From Pedobacter cryoconitis (GTDB lineage: Bacteria; Bacteroidota; Bacteroidia; Sphingobacteriales; Sphingobacteriaceae): a DNA stretch of 64,000 nt. Position numbers and translations under genes: made by a program. Shown in pieces: positions 54,517 through 63,036 of this stretch; the first letter of the stretch is position 1; each line of letters opens with the position of its first letter. The stretch is from NCBI RefSeq assembly GCF_014200595.1, contig NZ_JACHCG010000003.1, forward strand, positions 283,986-347,985. Direction: 5' to 3'. The notes under the pieces are model-generated. The model was not told where the DNA came from. It worked only from the letters and a program-made list of their open reading frames with translations, and did not search any database.

Positions 54517-57500
54517 TTAGTTATTCTTATTTAAGATTAAAGCTGCGGGTGATGGTGAAACCACAACCTGGTCACGAATACAACGGATCGGCATCGCATA
54601 AGCCTTTGCCGAAGAATACAGGTTAGCCGTTGAGCCGTTGATATAAGGGTAGCGCGCATTATCTCCATCCTGTGCACTTGTCCAGTAATTGATCTGACTG
54701 CCAAAAGCACTTTTCGCTGACGTATTATTAAGCAGGTGCCCTGCTGCATGGAGTTTTAATTCAGTGCTGTATCCGCTTTCCAATGTAGCCAGTCCGTTAA
54801 CTGGCGAAACCAGGTTGGTATATTCTGTGGCTGTTGGAATTCTCCAGCCGCCGCCCAGCATCAATACACAAGGATCATTAGCCGGTTTCCAATCCGAATT
54901 CTCCGAAATAGATCCGATCCATGCCGTATTCGGAGTCCGGACACCATTGATAGATTTAAAGCCTTGTGCTTTATTAAATTGCCAGTACCAGCCATTTGCA
55001 TTATCAGAAAGATCGGTAGCCGAAGCAGCTTCATTAGTTGCGCCCAGATCTTGTGTAATCCAGCATCTGGCTGCCCCGGAAAGCGTAGAGCTTACCGCAT
55101 GATAAGTAACTGTTTTAGTTTCCGGCGAACCGTTGACACCCGCAGTATGCGTTACGACAAAAGACGGCGGACAAATTTTAAAGTTCAGCGTTTCTTTACT
55201 ATAACTGGTTCCGATACTGTTGGTCGCAAAAGCCCTGATATAGTAAGATGGATTCTCTGTTAATCCCGTTAGTTGAGCCGTCATTGCACCTATTCCAGCG
55301 CCTGTATGGATCACCTGATCCGCGAAGGTAGGATTTCCGGTGGTATTCCAGACAAAACCTCTGTCTGTAACTTCCCGGCCTCCGCTATTCGCAACACTTG
55401 CCTGCGCTACAGCCGAGGTGGTAGTCATTGTTGCACCCGGCACCACTACTTTACCTACCGAAGGCGCACTGTAGACCAGTCCGTCACGAACACAACGCAG
55501 CGGAAACCCATAGGTTTTCTGAATAGGTTGTGCAGACGGCCCCCCTCCGGTTGTAAAATAATAGAAGTTCACATTACCTGCATCCCTGGAAGTACTTGAA
55601 TAATAATTACCCTGGCTGCCCCGATTGACCAGACCACCAGAAGCGTAATTAATTAAGCCTGCGGCATGCACTTTCAGCACCGAATTATAAACATCAGCCG
55701 GGCTCTTCCAGCCTTTATAGGCATTGTTCCATTCCGTCTCGGTTGGGATTCTCCAACCAGTTGACAGCAATTGAGTACATGGATCATTGTCTGAACTCCA
55801 GTCAACCGTTTCGCTGGTCGCTGCCGGCCAGGCAATTGCAGGTGTACGGGCACCCTGAGCGTCCATTTTGTAACCTTGTAAACGGTTAAACTGCCAATAC
55901 CAGCCTGATGAAGACTCTGAGCCATCTGCTAATGCCGATGGTTGTGTGTCTGCACCCAGATTTTGAGTGATCCAGCATCTCGCTGCACCAGAAATCTCTG
56001 TACTTACCGAATGATAGGTTACCGTTTTTGTAACTGGTGCACCGCTTAATCCTGCGGTATGGGTCACGATAAATTCTGCCGGGCAGATTTTAAAACTGAT
56101 GACCTTCGGGCTATATCCTGTACCGGCACTGCTTGTTGCATAAGCAGTGATATAATAAGTTGGCCCTTCAGCCAGGTTTTTCAAGACTTCATTGAAGCTG
56201 CCGGTTCCAGCACCGATAGCAATGACATTTCCAGATTCCAAAGCCGGATTGCCAGTTGTATTCCAGACCAGTCCGCGGGCAGTAACTTCAGCCCCTCCGT
56301 CAAAAGTAATCTCAGCGGCTGCTTTGACTGTGGTCTGTGTCATCTCTGAAAGCGTAACTACACCAACTACAGGAGGGACCTGAGGGGTATTAAAGCTGAA
56401 CAGATTACCATAGCCTGTACCAATACTATTGGTTGCATAAGCTCTGATATAATATTTAGTCCCTATGGCTAAAGGAGTCAGGTTACTAACGAAGATTCCG
56501 GTTCCAGTACCGTTTAAGGTCCTGGTCGTTAAACTAACCAATGGATCTGTTTTAGTATCCCAGATCACACCTCTTGCAGTTACCGCAGCACCATTATCGG
56601 CTATAACCTCTCCTCCGCTCACTGCCGAAGTTGTCAGGATAGCTGTAGCAGGAGTGGTTTTCAACGTTGGCACATCAAAGGTGGTAAAGCTCTCCTGGTT
56701 ACCGTAGCTTGTACCAACACTATTGGTTGCGTAAGCTCTCACATAGTATTTCGTTCCTTTAGTTAAACCGGTCATACTGCTGGTAAAAGCCGCAGCGCCT
56801 GCCCCATTCACAGTTTTCAACAACCCATCCACGGTTGGATTCTCTGTTATACTCCAGCAGATCCCTTTTGCAGTTACCGGTACTCCGCCATCGCTGCTGA
56901 TGGTACCTCCTGAATTCGCAGAATTCTGAGTAATCGCAGTGGGTTTGGTCGTGATCAGGGTAGCCAGAGCTGGTGTAGTGAAAGCTACTGATTTTGCACT
57001 GTACCCTGTTCCTATACTATTTTTACCATAAGCCCATACAAAATATTTAGTGGCAGGCAGTAAGTTTGTTAATGTTCCGGTGATGGAAGTTCCCGTAGTC
57101 CCAACAGACAGACTATTGACGAAATCTGAAGGGATCACATCTTCAGTATTCCAGATCAACCCAAGGTCAGTAATTGCAGCACCACCATCAGAAACCAGGT
57201 TAGCGCTACCGTCTGCACTGCTCACTTTTGTATTTGTTAAAACAACGGTACTTAAAGCAGGCACAACTGCCGGGGTTGTAAAAGTCAGTTCATTCCCGTA
57301 AGCTGTTCCAACACTATTGGTTGCAAAAGCACGGATATAATAAGTTGTACCCGGAATTAAACCGGCAAATACATTGTTAAATGTTCCTGTACCAGCAGTT
57401 CCATTGATAATTTTGGTTGGCAGGGCGATGGTTGGTGAACTCGTTAAGCTCCATACAATTCCCCTGGTTACGACTGGCATTCCTCCGTCATCTGTCACAT

Positions 57501-60500
57501 TTCCACCACCCGCAGCCGAGAATCCTTCGATCGCAGTAACAGGCGCGGTCGTTAAAGCTGGCAGGGCAAAAGCGTTCGTTGTGATTACAATCGGGCTTCC
57601 ATAAGTAATCCCAACACTATTGGTTGCATAGGCTCTTACGTAATAAGTCGTCTTTGGCTTTAAACCCGCCAGGTTTGCTGTAAAACTTCCAATTCCCTGC
57701 GTAACCATGTCAATGGTTTTAGTCGGCAGGTCAACTGTTGGATTATCATAGGTACTCCATACAATTCCGCGGTTGGTTATCGGTGTACGGCCGTCATCCG
57801 TAATTTTACCCCCACTCACCGCTGTGGTTGCCAGAATATTTGTAGCCGGGGTAGTTGCCGTTAAAGTTGGAACAGTAAGGGTTGTAAATGATTTTTCCAG
57901 ACCATAGGCAACACCTATTCCATTCACTGCATAAGCACGTACGTAGTAAGTGGTATTTTGCTGTAAACCGGTCAGGTAACTGGTGAAATTTCCATCTCCG
58001 TAATCAACGTCACTGGTTTTGGTAGTTAAAGAAATGGTCGGATTTTGAGTTGTACCCCAGACTATACCTCTTCTGGTAACCAGTGCTCCGCCATCTTTGA
58101 TCATTTCGCCACCACTGGTTGCTGTTGAACCGGTAATCGCGGTTACGACAATTGTATTCAGGATTGGCGAAGTAGGAAAAATAGACACAGTGAGTTGATT
58201 TCCATAGGCAGTTCCAGCACTATTAGTGGCATAGGCACGGATATAATACGTCACGCTTCTTTCCATTTGCTCTATATCACTGATGAAATTCCCAATACCG
58301 TTTCCATTGCTTGTTTTATTGTTGACGACGGTGTCTGGTTTAAAATTAGCCCGCCTGCTCCACAGCAGCCCGCGGGCAGTCACAGGATTTCCTCCGTCAT
58401 TCGTGATTGTTCCACCACTGCTGATGGAATTTTCTGAGGTGATCACAGGATCGCTGGTGATAATACTGGCTAAAAGGGGGCCGGTGGTAAAACTGATTTC
58501 ATTTCCGTAAGCTGTACCAATCTGGTTGGTTGCATAAGCTCTGACATAGTATTTGGTAACTGGCTTAAGTGTATTCAGGGAACTGGTAAAAACACCCGCA
58601 CCCCCATCATTTGTTTTAGTGGCCAGACCGGTAGTTGGCCCTGTACTGGTACTCCAGCATACACCTTGTGCGGTAATTGGTGTGCCACCAGTTTCCGTGA
58701 TTGTACCACCGCTTAAAGCGCTTGTTCCGGTAATTAAAGAAGCTTCGATTGTAGTTACAATAGCCACTTTGGGAGTGGTAAAGCTAATTTCATTTCCATA
58801 TTCAGTACCTGCACTGTTGGAGGCATAAGCACGTACATAATAAGTATTGCCCGGAGATAAACCAGTGACCTGACTTGTAAACTGACCGGTACCAGAACCT
58901 GTCTGAACTGTTTTGTTCACCGTTATTGCAGCAGGATTAAAACCTGGCTGGGTACTCCATACTATACCGCGGGTATTTGCTGTCGCGCCACCTTCATCAG
59001 TAATATTTCCACCGCTTAAAGCCGCATTGCCTGTAATTTGTGTAGGGGTAAGCGTTGTTAATAAACTCAGTCCCGGCGGGTAAGTTGTAAAACTGACCTG
59101 CTGCCCGTAAGTGATACCTGCAATGGTCATCGCATAGGCTCTCACATAATATTTCGTGTCTGCTTTCAGGTCTTTCAGTTTACTGTCGAAACTGCCCAAT
59201 CCTGCTCCATTACTGGTCACATTTCCAGAAGTTGCATCGGGAACGAAGTTAGAGATAGTACTCCACACTATGCCTCTGGCAGTAACCGGAGATCCACCGG
59301 TACTGGTTACCGTTCCACCAATGGTCGCTGAAGTATTGGCAACCAGGCTTGGTGAATTTGTGGTTAAAACGGCATAATCCGGCGTAGTAAAACTGATTAC
59401 ATTTCCGTAAGAAGTCCCTGCGACACTAATTGCATAAGCGCTTACATAGTAGGTGGTACCGGGAACGAGATTCTTTAGTGCACTGGCAAATATTCCTTTA
59501 TCATAACCTGTTTCTGCGGTTCTGTTTGTTAATTCAGCAGCAGGATCAAAATCAGGACGCGTACTCCAGATAATCCCTCTTGTACTCACGATTGCCCCAC
59601 CGTTACTGGTAATTTCACCACCAGAAGTAGCAGTTGTTGCCGTAATATCGGTCCCTTTAGTCGTGATGATAGTAATTGGAACAGGCGGCTTAGTAGTCAG
59701 ACTATCCAGGTTCCCATAACCTGTACCTGCAAAGTTAGTGGCAAAAGCACGCACATAATAAGTAGTAGCCCCCATCAGATCTTTCAATGCTGCGGTAAAA
59801 TTTCCAGAACCTGAACCTGCAATTACATTTTCATCGGCCAGTGTTGGATTTTTAGATGTACTCCAGCAAATACCGTTGCTGGTGATATAGTTGCCACCAT
59901 TCGTTAGAATACTGCCACCACTAGTCGCATCGGTACTGGTGATCGTTGCTGGAATTGGGGTCAGTGTAGTTAAAGCAGGTACATTCGGAGTTCTGAATAC
60001 AACCTGGTTCCCAAAAACTAACCCTACCGGATTAACGGCATAAGCATTTACATAATAGGTAGTACCGGGCGATAAGCCTTTGAGTTCGCTGACAAAGTCG
60101 GTTGTACTCTTTTGAATCGTTTTTTGCCGGGTAGCGGTGTCGGGCTGAAATCCTGAAACCGTACTCCAGACAATTCCGTTAACAGTTAATAATGCGCCTC
60201 CGTTACTGATGAGTTTTGCTCCGCTGAATGCACCGGTCCCGGTAATCTCTGTGGCTTCTAATGTTTTGATCACAGGGATTACAGGTGCACCGGTGGTCAA
60301 ATTGATTTCATTTCCGTAGGCCGTACCCGCATTGTTAATTGCATAGGCACGTATATAATAGGTCGTATTACCCATTAAATTAATAGCGGTATGAATAAAG
60401 GCTCCAACACCCGTTCCACTCTGAGTTTTGGTCGGCAAGTCTGTTGTCGGGTTCGGCGCTGTACTCCAGATGATCCCGCTTTTAGTTACTTTATCCCCTC

Positions 60501-63021
60501 CATCGCTAAAGATATCTCCGCCGCTTACGGCCTCAATACTGGTCACGCTGCTTGCTGCTGTGGTAATTAAGGAAGGAATAGTGAAAGTTTTAAAAACCTC
60601 CTGTTCTCCGAATACTATACCCACGCTATTGACCGCATAAGCCCTTACATAGTATGTTTTGTTAGGTGCCAGCCCGGTAATGGTACTATTGAATTTTCCT
60701 GCTCCTCCGGTTTCAGTAGTCTTGGTAGATAAGGAAAGCGTAGGCGTAAAATTTGCTGTCGTGCTCCAGACTACCCCTCTTGAAGTAATTTCAGCGCCTC
60801 CGATTTCTGTAACATCGCCACCGCCAGTAGCAGTAGCTCCTGAAGTGGCCAGAACTGGCGAAGTCACAACGCTTGGTTTTTCTGGTGGCCCGGTTACAAA
60901 AGAAGTCAGATTTCCATAACTTATACCTACGTTGTTCAGCGCATAAGCCCTCATATAATATTTGGTATTCCCCATTAATCCTTTGAGCTCACTGACGAAA
61001 GTCCCGCTTCCGCCTCCGTTACTCGTGTGCGGATCGTCTATAGCAGGGTTATTTGTGGTACTCCAGCAAACACCGCGGGTATTTACAGGTATCCTGCCAT
61101 CATCAGTAACCTCTCCACCACTGGTCGCCGACGTATTTTTAATCAGTGCCGCAGCAGTTGTTTTTACCTGTGGAAGTTCAGGGGTTTTAAAGATATATTC
61201 TTCGCCATAGGCAGTACCCATCGCATTGACAGCATAGGCTTTTACATAATAGGTGGTTCCCGGGATTAGTGAAGTCAGGTAATTGCGGAAGGTTCCTTTT
61301 GCATTACCAATTATATTCTGTTCTGCTTTAGTGGTTAAAGCCGTAGTAGGATCAGGGGCTGTACTCCAGCAAATACCGCGTTTGGTGATCGGTGCAACAC
61401 CATTACTGGTAATGTCTCCCCCACTGGTTGCTACCCTACCGTTAATTCCTTCAAAGCCACCATCCAGATAACTCGCTGCATCATAGTTAAAAGGAGCCAG
61501 CGTGGTTAAGGTAGGCAAAGAAGTGGTGATAAAACTGGATTCACTGCTGAAACTTGTCCCAACACTGTTCTTTGCATATGCACGCACATAATATAATGTG
61601 CCGGGTTTCAGGTCGGTGATGTTACAGATAAATGTCCCCACATCTGTAGTATTGACAGTGGTTGATGGCCCGTAAATAATGTTCACGCGATCGGTGCTCC
61701 AGCTCATCCCGCGTTCGGTTACGACTTCACCTCCATTGTTAATGATGGTGACTTCACTCACTGCCGAAACATCTGTAATATCTGCTATTTTGATATTCGG
61801 GGAACTCAATACCGGTGCAGTAGCTGCGGGAGTAGTAAACTGAAGCAGGTTGCCATAAGCTTTACCAATAATATTTACCGCATAAGCCCTGACATAATAA
61901 GTCGTGTTTTTTAAAAGATCAATTAAGCGGCTTGGAAAGGTTCCCACACCTGAGCCATCCAGCGTGAACGCTGCACTTTCATCATCTTTTGGATCACCAG
62001 TTGTATTCCAGGTGATGCCGCGTGCAGTAACTGGTGCCCCACCATCACTGCTGATCATTCCGCCACTATTGGCCATCACCGGAAAAATGTTGTCAATGTC
62101 CAGCGTAATGATGGATGGCAAAGAAGCCATTGCTGAAGTAAAGGTTAAATCCTCACCATAAACTAACCCCGAACTATTAACGGCATAGGCACGTACATGG
62201 TAAACAGTATTGGCTTGTAACCCGGAGATGATCCCCGGAAAAAGACCAGTATCAGCACCGAAAATAAAGTTCCTGGTTTTAGTAGCTGAGGTGGTATCGG
62301 GATAAATGCTGGTACCCCAGCAAATCCCCTGCAAAGTGATCGCCGACCCGCCATTGCTGCTGATTTGTGTACCACCAAGCGCTGATATGTTAGTGATTTT
62401 TGCAGGTTGTATCGTAGTGATGACTGGTAAACAGCTTACATCTTTCCATTTGGTACCATCGTAAAAACGGATAGCTTTTGATAGCGTATTGATATAGATC
62501 GCCCCTGCCGTTAAGCCTAAGGGTGCAGGATTACTGCTGAGTACTGGCAATTTAGAAATCTTTAATCCGCTGCTGGTAGAGAAACCGTTATGTGGCTTAA
62601 AACTACTTTTTGAGAAGAGCTTCGCGACCGCATACCAGGAGTTCCCATCATTGACCATCATGGTCTTTGCTGTTTTAGAGAAGTAAACTCCGCCTGAAGA
62701 TACGGCTCCTGAAGGCTCCTCATTCAGAGAAGGCAGGTATGGAATTCCTGTTTTTATTTCCAGGTAATCTTTAACGGTAGTGGTATTGATATTACTGCTG
62801 CATAAAGTTTCCCAGGTTGACCCATTATAGATCATGGGTTGTTTATCCGGCTTACTGTAAATCAACATTCCCGGTAAGGGTGAGCTGACAGTTACAGGAT
62901 CAATTGCAGGTAGATGAGGTATACCACCGATGACCCTAAAAAATGCCTGTGCCGAAACTGAAACAGTTCCGGCAAGCATCAGGATACAGATAAGCTTTAT
63001 CGTGTGGTAGAGTGTCTTCAA
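54517..63021 (-). CDS. giant secreted repeat protein, 22 FN3-like repeats and two FISUMP domains
   Basis: 2834 residues. A signal peptide (1-24) is followed by three related modules of 50-60 residues (about 35-198) built around GMLIYSKPDKQPMIYNGSTW, GGVYFSKTAK with GNSWYAV, and GAIYINTLSKAIRFYDGTKW. From about 200, some 21 tandem repeats of about 100 residues follow, each with GG.IT..GG..VT.RG..WST and ending in TTYYVRAYA.NS.GTAYGN..SFTT, resembling fibronectin type III. A FISUMP (Fib_succ_major) domain lies at about 2313-2510 with GWRIPTETEW and four Cys; repeat 22 and a second FISUMP domain at about 2619-2820 follow. No type IX C-terminal domain is seen at the end (ALILNKNN). Likely a surface adhesin or matrix protein. 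Confidence 0.93.
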   Translation of the reverse strand: MKTLYHTIKLICILMLAGTVSVSAQAFFRVIGGIPHLPAIDPVTVSSPLPGMLIYSKPDKQPMIYNGSTWETLCSSNINTTTVKDYLEIKTGIPYLPSLNEEPSGAVSSGGVYFSKTAKTMMVNDGNSWYAVAKLFSKSSFKPHNGFSTSSGLKISKLPVLSSNPAPLGLTAGAIYINTLSKAIRFYDGTKWKDVSCLPVITTIQPAKITNISALGGTQISSNGGSAITLQGICWGTSIYPDTTSATKTRNFIFGADTGLFPGIISGLQANTVYHVRAYAVNSSGLVYGEDLTFTSAMASLPSIITLDIDNIFPVMANSGGMISSDGGAPVTARGITWNTTGDPKDDESAAFTLDGSGVGTFPSRLIDLLKNTTYYVRAYAVNIIGKAYGNLLQFTTPAATAPVLSSPNIKIADITDVSAVSEVTIINNGGEVVTERGMSWSTDRVNIIYGPSTTVNTTDVGTFICNITDLKPGTLYYVRAYAKNSVGTSFSSESSFITTSLPTLTTLAPFNYDAASYLDGGFEGINGRVATSGGDITSNGVAPITKRGICWSTAPDPTTALTTKAEQNIIGNAKGTFRNYLTSLIPGTTYYVKAYAVNAMGTAYGEEYIFKTPELPQVKTTAAALIKNTSATSGGEVTDDGRIPVNTRGVCWSTTNNPAIDDPHTSNGGGSGTFVSELKGLMGNTKYYMRAYALNNVGISYGNLTSFVTGPPEKPSVVTSPVLATSGATATGGGDVTEIGGAEITSRGVVWSTTANFTPTLSLSTKTTETGGAGKFNSTITGLAPNKTYYVRAYAVNSVGIVFGEQEVFKTFTIPSLITTAASSVTSIEAVSGGDIFSDGGDKVTKSGIIWSTAPNPTTDLPTKTQSGTGVGAFIHTAINLMGNTTYYIRAYAINNAGTAYGNEINLTTGAPVIPVIKTLEATEITGTGAFSGAKLISNGGALLTVNGIVWSTVSGFQPDTATRQKTIQKSTTDFVSELKGLSPGTTYYVNAYAVNPVGLVFGNQVVFRTPNVPALTTLTPIPATITSTDATSGGSILTNGGNYITSNGICWSTSKNPTLADENVIAGSGSGNFTAALKDLMGATTYYVRAFATNFAGTGYGNLDSLTTKPPVPITIITTKGTDITATTATSGGEITSNGGAIVSTRGIIWSTRPDFDPAAELTNRTAETGYDKGIFASALKNLVPGTTYYVSAYAISVAGTSYGNVISFTTPDYAVLTTNSPSLVANTSATIGGTVTSTGGSPVTARGIVWSTISNFVPDATSGNVTSNGAGLGSFDSKLKDLKADTKYYVRAYAMTIAGITYGQQVSFTTYPPGLSLLTTLTPTQITGNAALSGGNITDEGGATANTRGIVWSTQPGFNPAAITVNKTVQTGSGTGQFTSQVTGLSPGNTYYVRAYASNSAGTEYGNEISFTTPKVAIVTTIEASLITGTSALSGGTITETGGTPITAQGVCWSTSTGPTTGLATKTNDGGAGVFTSSLNTLKPVTKYYVRAYATNQIGTAYGNEISFTTGPLLASIITSDPVITSENSISSGGTITNDGGNPVTARGLLWSRRANFKPDTVVNNKTSNGNGIGNFISDIEQMERSVTYYIRAYATNSAGTAYGNQLTVSIFPTSPILNTIVVTAITGSTATSGGEMIKDGGALVTRRGIVWGTTQNPTISLTTKTSDVDYGDGNFTSYLTGLQQNTTYYVRAYAVNGIGVAYGLEKSFTTLTVPTLTATTPATNILATTAVSGGKITDDGRTPITNRGIVWSTYDNPTVDLPTKTIDMVTQGIGSFTANLAGLKPKTTYYVRAYATNSVGITYGSPIVITTNAFALPALTTAPVTAIEGFSAAGGGNVTDDGGMPVVTRGIVWSLTSSPTIALPTKIINGTAGTGTFNNVFAGLIPGTTYYIRAFATNSVGTAYGNELTFTTPAVVPALSTVVLTNTKVSSADGSANLVSDGGAAITDLGLIWNTEDVIPSDFVNSLSVGTTGTSITGTLTNLLPATKYFVWAYGKNSIGTGYSAKSVAFTTPALATLITTKPTAITQNSANSGGTISSDGGVPVTAKGICWSITENPTVDGLLKTVNGAGAAAFTSSMTGLTKGTKYYVRAYATNSVGTSYGNQESFTTFDVPTLKTTPATAILTTSAVSGGEVIADNGAAVTARGVIWDTKTDPLVSLTTRTLNGTGTGIFVSNLTPLAIGTKYYIRAYATNSIGTGYGNLFSFNTPQVPPVVGVVTLSEMTQTTVKAAAEITFDGGAEVTARGLVWNTTGNPALESGNVIAIGAGTGSFNEVLKNLAEGPTYYITAYATSSAGTGYSPKVISFKICPAEFIVTHTAGLSGAPVTKTVTYHSVSTEISGAARCWITQNLGADTQPSALADGSESSSGWYWQFNRLQGYKMDAQGARTPAIAWPAATSETVDWSSDNDPCTQLLSTGWRIPTETEWNNAYKGWKSPADVYNSVLKVHAAGLINYASGGLVNRGSQGNYYSSTSRDAGNVNFYYFTTGGGPSAQPIQKTYGFPLRCVRDGLVYSAPSVGKVVVPGATMTTTSAVAQASVANSGGREVTDRGFVWNTTGNPTFADQVIHTGAGIGAMTAQLTGLTENPSYYIRAFATNSIGTSYSKETLNFKICPPSFVVTHTAGVNGSPETKTVTYHAVSSTLSGAARCWITQDLGATNEAASATDLSDNANGWYWQFNKAQGFKSINGVRTPNTAWIGSISENSDWKPANDPCVLMLGGGWRIPTATEYTNLVSPVNGLATLESGYSTELKLHAAGHLLNNTSAKSAFGSQINYWTSAQDGDNARYPYINGSTANLYSSAKAYAMPIRCIRDQVVVSPSPAALILNKNN
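55170..62424 (-). repeat. tandem array of about 300-base coding repeats
   Basis: 22 imperfect units of roughly 300 bases encode the FN3-like modules; the first 21 are contiguous and the last is placed between the two FISUMP domains. DNA identity between units is moderate; conserved islands encode YYVRAYA and RGIVWST. The A+T content is visibly lower than in the polysaccharide locus. Confidence 0.85.
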
Positions 63022-63036
63022 TTTTATTCTTATTAT

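Noticed and set aside
54764..62378. Many plus-strand open frames of 60-112 codons opposite the giant gene
   Set aside because: They recur at the repeat period, share antisense composition, and have no domain or start signal; they are shadows of the repeat gene.
55170..62424. Long series of about 300-base repeats, considered as CRISPR or satellite DNA
   Set aside because: The units are too long and too diverged for CRISPR, there are no spacers, and all lie in one open frame encoding FN3-like modules.
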